A stretch of DNA of 64,000 bases from Monocercomonoides exilis (taxonomy: Eukaryota > Preaxostyla > Oxymonadida > Polymastigidae). The position numbers and the translations under genes were made by a program. The notes below the pieces were generated by a model that had not been told where the DNA came from, made no database searches, and was given only the letters and a program-made list of their open reading frames with translations. Where the stretch lies: the NCBI GenBank assembly GCA_001643675.2, contig LSRY02000013.1:312501-376500 (forward strand), read 5' to 3'. This document shows, piece after piece, positions 33,523-45,700 of this stretch. Each line of letters begins with the position of its first letter. The first letter of the stretch is position 1.

Positions 33523-36500
33523 TCAAAACGGCTGTCTTTTTGCAGAGTTGCTGTCTAATATCTCCTGTTCCTGTGCCGAATACAACATCCTGTTGAACAA
33601 GCCCTTCGCGAAATATTCTGCAATGGCATCAAATCCATCAGCCGAGCACGCACTCATAAACGTCTGGAAGTCTTTGCTTCTGCCATCATCGTCATCTTCT
33701 GGGCGTTTGCCCTCAAAGGCATTAGAACCAACAATAGCAGAAGAAGAGGAGGAGGAAGAAGAAGAAGAAGAAGAAGAAGAAGCAGTCGAAGAAGAGCCGA
33801 GCACCGACAGACGCACCTGGTCCATTCTGTTTGAGATGTCTCTGATGTGGCTGCTGCATTCGTTGCATTTTGTCTCGTCCATCAGACATCTGCTGTGGAA
33901 CGAGTGGCCACACAGAAAACGCACCACGGGGAGCTCAAGGGTCGCTTTGCAGTGGTCGCAGATGGTGGACTGGAAGATTTGGGTGCTGAAAAAAAGAATA
34001 GAAAAGGTTAGAGAAGAAAAGGATAGAAGAAAGATAAAAAGAATGTTGAATTGAAATAGAATCAAAAATTAAATTTAAAATTTTTAAGTTATTTTAACAA
34101 ACGTGTTTTGCAATGCTCTTGTTTCTCTGTTTCTGTTTGCAATGACTGACCTCAGGTCTTCGCAGTGCGACGCCAGCGACGAAATCTCCTCTTCCTCTTC
34201 TTCGATGCAGCTTTTGATGTAACTTCTGACTGTGGAGAGAGAAATCTCCTCGTTCTGTGCAAGTATTTGGAGTGCGGGGAGTGGAGGAAGGTCTTTGATC
34301 TCACGAATTCCTGAGAAAGAGAAAAGGGGAAGATTAACGGAGATGGAAGGTTGTTTATTGAATGTTAAATATGACACAGAAATATCACAAGAAAACAGTT
34401 AAAAATATTATTCAGGTAAAACAAATAATCAATTGAATGAATAAATAAATGAAAAGAATGAATAAAAAAGAAAGAGAAAAAGAAAGAGGTCAATCAAACT
34501 GTCTAAGAATCGCTTGATGTATTCGTCTCTGATTGAGGCTGTGCATTCTCCTTTGGACGAGCGAAGGGAAGAAAGAAACGTCAGCGCCTGATTCCACAAT
34601 CGCGTGTCATAATGTGATCCCTGTCGAGATTGAGAGAAAGAAAGAAAGAAAATGCAATAAAATAAATAAATAAACAAATAAATAATAAGCATAATGATGA
34701 GTTCAATAATTCGTATTTTTTATTTCAAAAAAAAGATTCAACATTATCACACCTCTTTTGGGATGCCGTGTTCTTCACATGTCAAAAGCAGTGCTTCGTA
34801 TCTCTCCTGCTCTGTCATCACACCCCCTCCTTCCTCGTCTTCCTCCCAATCTTCGTCTTCCTCGTCATACTCATCCAGCTCATCCTCAAAGCCCATCCTT
34901 CCTCCGCTGCCTCGTTTGTACCCTCTTTTCCCATATCTTCTTTCTCCTTCGTCTTTCTCCTTCTTCGCAGCACCTCCTCTTCCTTCTTCTTCGCTTTCTT
35001 CTGACTCCTCACTCTCACTCTCATCATCATCGTCGTCTTCGTCATCCTCTTCCTCTCCATCGCCTCTCCTTCCCTTTCTCCCTCCTCTCCTCCCCTTCCC
35101 CCTCTCCCCGCCCTCCCTTCCAGCATCCATGTAATACTGCAGTATCTCCTGGTGCATATGCCCTTTCTCATACAGAAACATCACCCCTGACCTAAAGCCG
35201 TAGTGTCTGCATATCTCCAGCACAGAGCGGGTGTCGTAGCAGCTGCTGTGTCGCATCAGAATCTGCTTGACCATCTCCCGCCGCTGCTGGATGAGCACTG
35301 ACCGCGCCTGTTTGAGTGTGAGAAGAGGAGAAGAAGAAGAGGATGAGGAAGAGGACGAGACCGCTGTTGACATTGGCTGCATGGCCATCGATGGATGTGC
35401 ATTCAACGCAGAAGAAGAAGAAACAGAAGAAGCAGATGAGTTAGCAGAAGCAGCCATAATTTCTCTCTTCTGGTTGAGTGCGATGATCTCAGCAACAAAC
35501 GGGTTGTTGTGCAGATGTCGCCCTTTCAAGTCCTCGTTCTTCAGAAGAGACTCAATTATCTGGTGGTAAAAGAACTTTGACTGGTTCGTGTCAAAACGGT
35601 GGATTTCGGTCAGAAAGCGGATCTGCATCGCCGGCTGGTCAACAAACAGATGGAGAACACTGTCGACTTTGGTGATTCCTCTCTTGCTGCCTCTCTTCTT
35701 CGCTTTGCTAGCAGAAGAAGAAGAAGAAGATGATGATGATGATGAGTTAAACCCAGGAGACTGAGAAGGAGAAGGAGAAGGAGAAGGTGTGGCAGACGGG
35801 TCTGTTGAGAGTGCAGGAGAGGGAGATGGATAAGGCAGCACGTCTGGCTGTCTTCTCGAGTCATCTGCTTCTCCTCCATCGCTCTCCTCTTCGTCTTCAT
35901 TCCCTCCTTCTCTGCCTGCCCTGCCCTGCCCATCAAAACTCTGCGTCTTCCCTTGTTGTCTTCCAGAAGCACCTGAAGAGGCAGAAGAAGAAGAAGAAGA
36001 AGCAGAAGATGCTCCACCTTTCTTGTTGATTGGCAGACCAGTTGTGCACATTGTCACCAGCAGCTCAGTCGTCTTTTCCCTCTCCTTCGCCAGAAGAAGC
36101 TTGCCATACTTCAAAATCGCCTCTTCCCACTCTCTTTGCACCGAAAACTGGCCCAGCCGCTCGAGCGCCAGCTGATAGCGGAGGGAAGGCACGTCCAGCG
36201 GAGAGACAGACAGAGAAGAAGGCTGATGAGGCAGCGAGACAGACGGAAGAGCTGAGGCTGAGGACGAAGACAACCACATCGGCATTCTGTCACTCGCTAT
36301 TCTTTCTCTTTCTCTTTCTCTCTCTCTCTCTCTTTCTCTCTCTCCCTCTTCTCCTCTTCCTATCTCATTCCCACTTGCCCCTCCATTCCCCCCGCTGCCT
36401 CCTTCCCCGGCCTCTGCAAAGCGCCCTTCCAACACAATCCTCAGCCACCAGTCTCTTCTACCGTATTTGTCTGCCAAATTCAGCGCCTGCCGCTCGAAAC

Positions 36501-39372
36501 CTGCTTGGAAACAGACACGAATGGCTGTGTCTACATCGAAGGAGAAGGTGGAGGCTGAGGCTGCTGCTGATGATGTTGGTGATGATTGAGTAGAGGATCC
36601 TTCGAGTTGTTTCTTCAATGCAGCTGATTGAGGAGGAAGTGAAGAAGAAGAAGATGATGATGATGGTGACGAAGCAGAAGAATACGATCTCTGCAAGAAC
36701 GAGTTGAGTGCTGTCTGCTGCTGCAATATGGTGAAGCAGTTCACAAGCAGCGTGGTGTGGTCAGGAGTCGCCAGGAACCGCTTCATCCGCATCACTTCGA
36801 CTGTATTCGCCCCACACCCAGCCTCCGCCACGCGCCTGTTGTGCTGCTCAGTGAATGTGTGGAGGGCCTCCAAGTACTTAGCAAGCAGATCGACACGCTG
36901 CGCCTCCATCAGCCGGGCGATGGGGTAGCCTGGCTCAACAAACCCGATTGTCCGGATGTACTCGGCCACAGCAGCTGCTGCGTCGCCTTTGGAGAGAAGA
37001 GAGTCTGCATACAGCCTGTGGAGATCGACTTCAACAGAGGAGTCGAGGGGCTTGAGGGAAGAAGAAGAGGAGGAGGAAGAAGAAGAAGGAGAGGGAGAAG
37101 AAGAGAGGAAGGTGGGAGAGGGAGATGGCTGCTTCTGCTTGGCAATTCCGATGGCGATGTCGAAGAGCTCGCGAGAGACAAGAACGTCCTTTTTGGAAGA
37201 GAAGTCCTTTTCGAAGAGGAGATAGAGACGAGACTGGAAGGAGGCATCTGAAGAAGAAGAAGAGGAGGAGGAGGAGGAGGAAGAGGAAGAGGAAGAGGAA
37301 GAGGAAGAAAGAGGAGAAGGATGAGCATTGGATGAAGGATCGGGTGCCTGTGTGAGCAGAACAAGTCCGCCGAATGCAGAGATGACATCCACAATTGAGC
37401 CAAACAGCTTCGATTCGACTGAAACAGGAGAATTCTGAGAGGAAGAAGAGGAGGAAGAAGAGGAGGAGGAAGAGGAAGAAGAAGATATTTTTGCAATGGA
37501 AGTGGAGGTGGGGGCAGAAGGAGGAGGGTTGGGGAAGACAGGGTTGGAGAAGGCGATGAACTTGAGGCGGGTGTCGATGACTGTCATTGTCGATGCTGTG
37601 GAAGAGTCCTGTCTGCCACTCAAAGCAGAAGAGGCAGAAGAAGAAGAGGAGGAAGAAGAAGAAGAAGAAGAAGAATATCCACGATAGCTGGATGAGAGGG
37701 AAGAGGCAGAAGAAGAGGAAGAGGACGGCAAAGCGCCAGCGCCGATGCCAGCAGCCGATGAAGAAGGGGAGTTCTTCTGTGAAATGACTACGCAATACGA
37801 GCGGAAGGAGGCGAACTTTGTGATTCTGTCAGCGACGGCGAAGGTGTTGCCGATGGTGAATGTCTTGTCGCGTGCCATGAAGAGGTAGGTGCGGATGCCC
37901 TGGCTGTTCCACGCCATGTACTCTCCATTCTGCGAGGCACACCCACGCTCTTCACTCGGGACACCCATCATGTCAACGAGGGTCTGAGAAGGAGGAGGAA
38001 GAAGAAGAAAAGGAGGATGAGGAAGAGAAAAAATATATATATTAAAAAAAGGAATGTAACAATGTTGTGTTGTATTTAAAATAAGTTATGAAATTATCCA
38101 ATCAATCGCTTCTTTCTCTTAAACTCTCTCTTTCTTTCTCTCTCTCTCTCTCTCTCATTCCTCTTCATTCATACCACAGGATACTCTTTGCTTGCAAACG
38201 GAGTCGTCTGAAGTGCTCTGATGCAAATGCGGTTCGCCACAAACAAAGCAAGCGCAGGCATCTTCTGCCCAGTCGGCGACACACCGTTGGCAACATGTGG
38301 ATCGTAGTCTTCTGCAAAGAAGAGCGTGCACACTCCTGGATTGGGCTCACAGGTGGGTGGCAGTGGAGGCTCTGGATTGAAAGAGCAGATATTGAAAATA
38401 TAAGGGTGTTGTAACATTGTCAAAAAAAGAATAAAAGAAATAGAGAAAAACGATCAAAGTGAATGAAATTATTTGTATTAAACGAAAAAAAAAAAAACCT
38501 GTCCAAGATGGTGGACGCATTGAAGTCGGAAAGCCGTCAAGAGGAGAAAATGTGAATCTTGTTTGCTCTCTCGGTTCTCCTTTGTCTCGCCTGTCTCTGC
38601 CTTTTGTTGGCTCCGCTGGCTCTGTTTTTTCTAAATTTTGAACTATCACATCTCCATTACTAAATCCAAGAGCTGCTTGGTTTCCCCAGCTCGAACATGC
38701 AACTGCAGTTAGTGAAGGCTATGTGTTTAATTAATTAAAAAAAAGGAGAATTCAGTACAAATAAAGCATGTAAATATAAAAAATGAATAAGACAAACATC
38801 ATTTGGTCTTTCAAAAAGGTGTACACTAACAGGTTGAGGATTTTGTTCTACCAATGAAGATAGCTTCCAAACAAGCATTTGTATTTTTGAAGAAGTTGCT
38901 TCTTCAGAAAAGGTGACTGAAAATGAATGTTTATCATTTTTCGAAAATAAAATGCAATGAACAAACAAAGAAGTTTTCCATTAGAAGCAATGCATAAATA
39001 TCGTATGGACTTAGGATGAGCTTTAAATGAAACAGATTTAAGAGTTGTTCCCTTTGAATTTGTAAATATTGTCAAATGAAAATAAATTTGTAAAAAGAAA
39101 AGTTTTCATACCACTTTCTGTATGACAATGATTTTTCCATCCTATTTTATGTGGAAAATAGTATGTAAAGAATCGAAATTTTTGAAATTCACATTAAAAT
39201 GTTCATCAACAAAAAAACAAACATTACAGCCGCAGTAAAGAAACTGCTCGAATCCATCTGCACAAAGCACTCCTTCAAATGGTATACCATTTCCTTCTAT
39301 ATCGCATATAGGTAATAGATGAGGTGGAGAGAAGAAATTGAAGGTTCTAGATGCTGGTATGGAAAGAGCCAT
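33523..39372 (-). CDS. VPS11: VPS11, HOPS/CORVET core subunit with RING-H2 finger and huge Ser-rich inserts
   Basis: Ten exons on minus: 39372-39223, 39141-39112, 39051-38967, 38916-38798, 38718-38499, 38371-38175, 37983-34753, 34620-34500, 34310-34151 and 33985-33523 (1,591 residues; animals have about 940). Exons 1-6 and the start of exon 7 form the beta-propeller (SVSFKAHPKSIRYL, QAALGFSNGDVIVQNL, ASQNGEYMAWNSQGIRTYLF). The clathrin-repeat region follows (LHRLYADSLLSKGDAAAAV, IRFLTEIHRFDTNQSKFFYH, VLEICRHYGFRSGVMFLYEK). Exon 10 holds the RING: CDHC, VVRFLCGHSFHSRC, KCNEC. It ends with the family's IAEYFAKGLFNRML. VPS11 scaffolds endosome and vacuole tethering. The extra length is Ser, Glu and Arg-Glu repeats, all inside exons 7 and 10; a CT microsatellite at about 36300-36346 encodes (RE)n. 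Confidence 0.94.
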
Positions 39373-39671
39373 GTTAAAGTAAGGGTCAATTTTTTTTTCA
39401 ATTTTGTAATTATAAATCAGTGTTGCTAAAATGTGAGACTAAGTGTCAGTATTATAACTTATAATGAATTGAAATAAATAAGGAAAAACTATGAAATATA
39501 ATGCAAAAAATATCTATCTCAAAATCTAAATAAAAAAACCACTTAATCAAGTTAAGAAATTAAAAATTAACGCAGTCATATAGTTTGTAAAAAAATAAAG
39601 GAAAAGGGGAAAAAAACCAAAAAAATAAAGAACAAAAAAGCGAATTCAGTGATGTGATTGTCTTCTCAAAA

Positions 39672-41630
39672 TTAAACGTCAGACTCCATTCCAGCTGATT
39701 TATCATCATCAGCCTCTTCTGCTTCTTCTGCTTCATCATCTTCCTCTATTTCCACAATAACAGCCGCACGAGGCACAAGTTTCGCCTCCTGCAGTGTCTG
39801 GTCCGGGCGGTGGATGTCGCGAGGCAGTGAAATCAATCGCAGTGAGTGGGGCAGCAGCTCTGGCTCCTTCCTTTTGATGACAGCCACCACATTCTGAATG
39901 GTGTGTGTGGAGAAGAAGCGGCGGGTGAATGAAGTGAAGCCAGCAGGCATCCGAATCTGAAGTGTGCAGATAGACAAGGCAGCGCCTGCATCGGCTGTTT
40001 CTGAGGCATCTGGCTCATCGACATAATACTTCTCGACTTCTGCCTCGAGTGACTGCATCGTCTGCCTCTTCTGCCTCTCTTCCTCTCTTTGCGCTGCCTC
40101 TTCCTGCGCTCTCCTCTCAGCCTCTTCGATCTCCTGTTGCATGACCATCTTCATCAGCCGCTCCTCCTCCTCCTTCTTCGACATCTCCTTCGCCTGGTCG
40201 ATCAGCATCGACTCTTCATACTCTGCCTGCGTCGACTCTCTGATCATCCTGTCTTCCTCGATCTTCTGCTGCTCCTCCGGCGAAAGCTCAACATGCTCTG
40301 TGCTTTCGTACATGTCGCCGTACCCTGCAAAGTCGCTGCCAAACGGGTCGTATGGGGAACCTGAAGTGAAAGAAGAGGAAGAAGAGGAAGAAGAAGAGGA
40401 GGAAGACGAATGTGACTTCAAAAACGGATCAATCTGGTTGACTTCTGCTTCGTCTATTCCGGCATCCAGAAGCGCTGCCTGCCCCGAACGGAAGTCTTCG
40501 ACGGCTTCGCAGAGCTCAGCAAGGAAGACATCAATAGGCTCAGATGCAGATGATATGCTTGAGGGAGAAGAAGAAGAAGAGGATGATGATGAAGAAGAAG
40601 ACGAGGAAGAAGAAGAGGATGGAGGAGAAATAGGAGGAGCGGAAGGGGTAGGGGAAGATTTGGCTGATGGCGGAGAAGCAGCTGAGTTAGCTCCGCACTT
40701 GTTGACTAAAAGAACATGGATGGCTCCGCTCAGACTGCCGTACAATGTGAATGATGGAATGACCTTTCGGAAAGCTGTTTTATTGTCGGTTTCTGCTGGA
40801 AGAGTCACTCCAAAGAAGCAAGCGTTCTCTTCTATAAACTCAAGAATGCCTGGCGAGCACAAATACTTCTTCAAAAAGGAATCTTCGCATTCTCCTTTCT
40901 TGTGGACAAATAATGCAAATAATTTACTGATAATTGTTGATGTTATTTTTATGATTTCAATAAAACATTAATTTGAAAAAACAAGAATATATGATTGGAC
41001 AAACTTTTTATTAAATGCATAATTCATTGCAGTAAAAAGCGATCCTGTAATGTATGATGGATATTTAACACCTTTCAATCGCTTTATTGTATCAACAAAA
41101 AGTGTATTTGATTTTTGCTTCAATGTTTGATCGTTCAAATGCATCAAAAGCATTTGTATTTGATAAACTGAATATAGTTTAGTCAAATTTCCTCTGAGTA
41201 TTATGATTGGAAGCTCCCCATTTGACTGGGAGGGAGACAGCGAAGCATCAATTTTGGTTTGTGGACTTAAACCGGAATTTTGTTTTCTATTTTGAATGCC
41301 AGTGGAAATGTCAGTTGTATCTCGATCTAGTCCTGCTCCAATTGTCGAAATTGCCGAACAACGACTTGGATTATAAATAAATGTGAATTCCTTTGGATGT
41401 TGATGAAAATCTTTTAGTATAAATCGAGATTCTTGTTCTTCTGGAACGGGAATTTTTGGCTGAATGAGTTGAAGTGTTTGGGGAGGATATCCAACGTTGT
41501 TTCCAACTATTTCCTTAAATTGTGTTATTGTCATTTCTTCTTCGACATTAAGATCAATAGAATAAGATGTTTGTTTGTTTGGAATATGTACATTTACGGT
41601 CGTTGACCATTTTGATACAGAAGATCCCAT
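39672..41630 (-). CDS. FAF1-like UBX-domain protein (Ub-like, UAS, coiled coil, UBX), Cdc48/p97 adaptor
   Basis: Two exons, 41630-41005 and 40926-39672, join over a 78-nt intron (GTTTGT...TTATCAG) to give 626 residues. The first 90 residues resemble a ubiquitin-like fold (VEEEMTITQFKEIVGNNVGY). The UAS thioredoxin-like domain spans the exon junction: NKLFALFVHKKGECEDSFLK, then YLCSPGILEFIEENACFFG and TLYGSLSGAIHVLL. A Ser run is followed by an acidic helical coil (EEQQKIEEDRMIRESTQAEY onward), then the UBX domain at about 530-605: LQIRMPAGFTSFTRRFF and LISLPRDIHRPD, where the usual FPR touch-point reads LPR. An acidic tail closes it. Proteins of this layout recruit p97/Cdc48 to ubiquitylated clients. 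The two parts look like separate genes if the intron is missed. Confidence 0.82.
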
Positions 41631-41920
41631 TTGTTTTTTTACGAAGGAAGAATGATATTTTGGACAGAAGCAATATTATGATGGGTTAAAAGAAAAATTA
41701 TTTAATTTTTCAAAACTTCATTTTATATTGAAGTTAATTTTTATGATGGAAACAGGCATCTGCGACACACATTTTTTGCGTGCAATTTGTCGGTCGAGAA
41801 ATTATTCATTTGTCGAAAAGATTGAAATGATTTTTTTTTCCCTAATTTTGCAATTCATGAATATATCTGACTTTCCCAAACTTCACTGCTTTATTTTTAT
41901 TTTGGCAAATGTATATTATA

Positions 41921-42357
41921 GGGGAACACGAATTTTTCTAATTTTTTATTATTAACGAATTCTATATAGTATAAGAATCATTTTTTAGTTAATAAAAATT
42001 TGAGATCATCTAATTTTTTTTGATAAATAATAATCAAGGATTCTTAGTATTTATGGGATAGATCAATAAATTTTCATGTTATTTTTGAGTGCTAACCTTA
42101 TAAAGAAGAACGGGAACAAACCCTAAACCCAAGATCTGTTACGCAAACCCTAGAACCTAAACCAATCTATTAATGTGGAGATTATTTTAGAATTTTAACC
42201 CAAATAATTAAAAAAACACTGGGTCAGATCAAAATGTTTTGATAGAAAAAAAGAAATTTTTATGATTGATGATCTCAAATTTTAATTAATTTATAAATGA
42301 TTCTTATACAATGTTATTTCCGTTTTATATAAAGAATTTGAAAAATTCGTGTTCCCC
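41921..42357 (+). mobile_element. DNA transposon remnant with ~105-bp terminal inverted repeats
   Basis: The outer 21 bp are perfect (GGGGAACACGAATTTTTC plus the preceding ATA, and its complement at the right). Similarity of the arms continues inwards for over 100 bp, including TATAAGAATCATTT and AAAATTTGAGATCATC. TA flanks both sides (TATA left, TATC right), compatible with a TA-targeting mariner-like element but not proving it. The unique centre (42060-42230) contains AACCCTAAACCC and AACCCTAGAACCTAAACC, which look telomere-like. There is no gene inside. Confidence 0.7.
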
Positions 42358-42360
42358 TAT

Positions 42361-42715
42361 CATCTCCTTTTGCCTTTATTTTTTTATTTTATTTTATTTT
42401 ATTTATTTTTTATTTTTATTTTCAAACTTTCATTCAATTTTATCTTTTTATTATTTATTTTTATATATATATATATTTTTGAAGTGAAAGAATTTCATGT
42501 GCGTCAGCAAATACCGATTCATGCCTGACAAAAACCAATGAAGCTGCATGCTTTGGATATGCCCCAGATGTATTTCAAAAGCCCACAAGATGATTTGCTG
42601 AAAGAAAGATTTTTTCAATTTTCCATTGTGTTAAAAACAATTGTTAAGGGGCATCTTGATCATCTGGAAAATATAAAATTTTTAAAGTCAAAAGAAACTT
42701 CCATTCCTCTTGAGA
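42361..42715 (+). promoter_or_regulatory. Upstream region of the giant surface-protein gene
   Basis: The left half is TTTTA/TTTAT simple sequence plus an (AT) run near 42465. The right half is more mixed. The promoter of the intronless surface-protein gene should lie here; no defined motif is visible. Confidence 0.4.
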
Positions 42716-45700
42716 ATGCTTTTGTTCCTTTTTGCATGTTTGATTCTTGGGAAGACATTTGAAGCACAACATGTCTCTGAAACTGCCACATTGGAGAACA
42801 AAGGTATTCTTTCGAATTGTTATTTTTTCAACAATTCTCTTTATTTGGGTTCAGGTTATTCAAATGATGCACAATATCTATCAGAGGCTGATGTCAATTA
42901 CTTATCTGAGCAGTGTACATTTTTAGAAGTGAAAATATTACAGCCAGGACTTTCTACGGTGAAAAACACATTTTTGGGATTGCACAATTCTACAGTTGGA
43001 CTGAAAAATGTGGCAATTGAACATTCTTCTTCAACACGTGTGCTGATAACAGACAATTCAACTCTAACGATGGATTCCTGCATTTCCCACCAAAAATCGG
43101 AATCTCCGATTCTTTTGCAAAGTGGGTCAATGTACCTCTCAAATATGAGTTTGATCCCCCAAAAGAATCTTTGCCCTTCCAGCCTCATATTATCATCTGG
43201 TGATTCAAATTCTGTTGTTTTGAGAAATTCCATCGTTGCAGATCTGGCTATTTCGTCATCAGACTGTTTCCTGTTGTCAGGAAAGAGCAAAAGAGAACAG
43301 ATTGATCATTGTGCTTTCAGGAACATGTCTGTGAAATTAGACAAGAACAGTGATTATCAGATGAAACATTCATGCTTGTTGAGTTTAATGGAGAACTGCC
43401 TCATTTATTCTTCTGTTAATGTATTTGAAGGAGGTATTTCAAGTGGATCTTTTTCTTCACAAGAATTTATCTGCAAAAACACAACAATATGCAACGGAAA
43501 AAGAGAAACAAATGCCCTTCAGAAAAAAGGACAAATTAATTCAACAGCAAATGAATCATTTTCTTTATGTGAATGGACTGACTGCACAGCCCCACAAGGA
43601 GGTGCTCTTTTTGTGCATGACAATGAAAATGCAATATTGACAGTTGAAAATTCTTCATTCACAAGATGCAATGCTTCCTCGACAAGAGGCGGAGGAATAT
43701 ATGCATTGAATATCGCTGAATGCATTGTGCTCCATACAACGTTTGTTCACTGCACAGTGAAAGCAAATACTGGAGGAGGGGGAGGAGGAATTATGTCGGA
43801 GAATATCAATGAACAGTCAATGGTTGAAGATTGCTCCTTTCAAAATTGTTCATCTGATAATGATGGAGGGGCAGTTGATCTCCGTTTTACAAAAACAGAA
43901 AAACAGAAAAAATGCATCATTAATTCATTTTTTGATAACTGCAGATGCAATGGAAGTTCTGATGGAATAGGTGGATCTATTGAACATTGGTACTGCACTG
44001 ATAAAGTTATTATCTCAAACTGTCTATTCTGTAATTGCTATTCAATGTTTGGAGGGGGCGCTGTTGGTATGTTAATTAATAGTTACAGTAATGGAACATT
44101 GTTTTATTATTGCTTTTTCCACAACAATACATGTATTAAAGGAGGACATGATATTGTTCTTCAAGGGTCTGAAGCATACAACATTGATTCCACCTGCTAT
44201 TCAACAAGGAATACAACAAATAGAGTTAGCACTGATTGTAGGGAAATTGTTGATCAAAGTGAATGGCTTCGAAACGATTTTGGAATAATGAGATTTGTTT
44301 CATCCACAGAAACGCAACCTAATGCAATTGATACATATGCATGTGGACTGAATGAAATTCATCCTTGTGGAACTATCAGGCATTGCTTGACTCAACTTAT
44401 TCCTGATATTGTTACAGATATTGAGATACTCACAGGAACGATCACAGAAACCAAGAATGTGGATTGTGGAATTAACACTTTCACAATATGTGGCCAAAGT
44501 GATTTGAGTTCAACAGTTCAAACAGAATTTGAAGAACCAGGCTTATCTCTATTTTCTGTATCAGCGGGAACATTGACAGTCAGGGACTTTGTTCTTGTGC
44601 ATGACTCGGTTCATCCGAATAACCGTGGGACAATGGTGTTTGAGATTACAGGAGCAGGAGAGATGAATATAAGTGGACTGAACATATCAGCTGGAAGCGG
44701 ACAATCATCAGAAACAGCGTTCACCACTGAGCTGATAAATGTTCAGAGTGGGATGTTTCAGATGGAAAATGTGAACTGGGCAAAGACTATCTCCACTGTT
44801 TCGTTGTTTTCACTTTCTTCAACAAATGAGATCTCATTAACACTTTCAGGCTGTTCCTTTGAGGGAATAGAAAGAACAACGAATGGAGCAGCTGTGATGT
44901 CGTTTTCTAATGATAAGATTGGCATTGATGTGAATTCGAGCATTTTTGAAGGATGTGGATGCAGAACATCAGAAAATGGAGGATCGATGATGCTGTGTGC
45001 AGGAGAAGCGAATGAAGTGAAAGCGAAAGGCGGGACATTTAATGAGTGCTATTGCTCAGCTTCTAATGGTCTTGGGGGAGGAATCCTTCTTCGATTGATG
45101 AAGGAAAATCCAAATTTCCTGATTTCTTCGTCATTCGGAACAAACACAGCCAAATGGGGGAATGATATCTTCGTCTTATCACCAAATCTGGAAATGACTG
45201 CAAAATCAAAAAAGATCTCGTGTGTTACAGATTCATTGGATTCTGTTGACAAAGTGCAGGGATATGACAATGGAAATACGACTATGGAAATCCCTCTGTG
45301 CATTTATCTCCTTCCAATTCCAGAAGAAATCTTTGTGAGCAACTTCGAGGCATCTGACCATTCTCATTGTGGGATAGTCCAATTTCCCTGTTTGACAGTA
45401 AAGCACTCTCTCACACTTCAAACAGAAACAAAGAAAGTTGTTGTGAGTGGAATGATTGCGATGAGTGATGAAATTGAATTTGCTGATCAAAAGCATGAAA
45501 TCAAAGGAAATGATGATCAAAGTGGTTGGACAGTCTCTGATTCAAGTTCAACATCAAACTCAGCGATGATAACAGCAAGTTTTGAAACAGAATTATCAAA
45601 ACTCATTTTTTCTCTTCCGTCATCCCTTCCCCTTCACTCCATTTTTATTTCTTCTTCATCATCTCTAACTCTGTCTCATTGCTCTCTTTCCCTTCAAAAT

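Noticed and set aside
34760-35200. Ser/Pro/Leu-rich plus-strand frames over VPS11
   Set aside because: They are reverse reading of the Glu/Lys-rich VPS11 repeats.
39223-39372. Short exon-like pieces 38175-39372 as separate small genes
   Set aside because: Splice phases and VPS11 family motifs join all of them into the N-terminal propeller of VPS11.
40968-41630. Separate 220-residue gene upstream of the UBX protein
   Set aside because: Its last residues read through an intron donor; splicing at 41004/40927 continues directly into the UAS domain.
42110-42175. Chromosome end or telomere
   Set aside because: Only a few degenerate telomere-like units, enclosed by a transposon's inverted repeats and flanked by genes.
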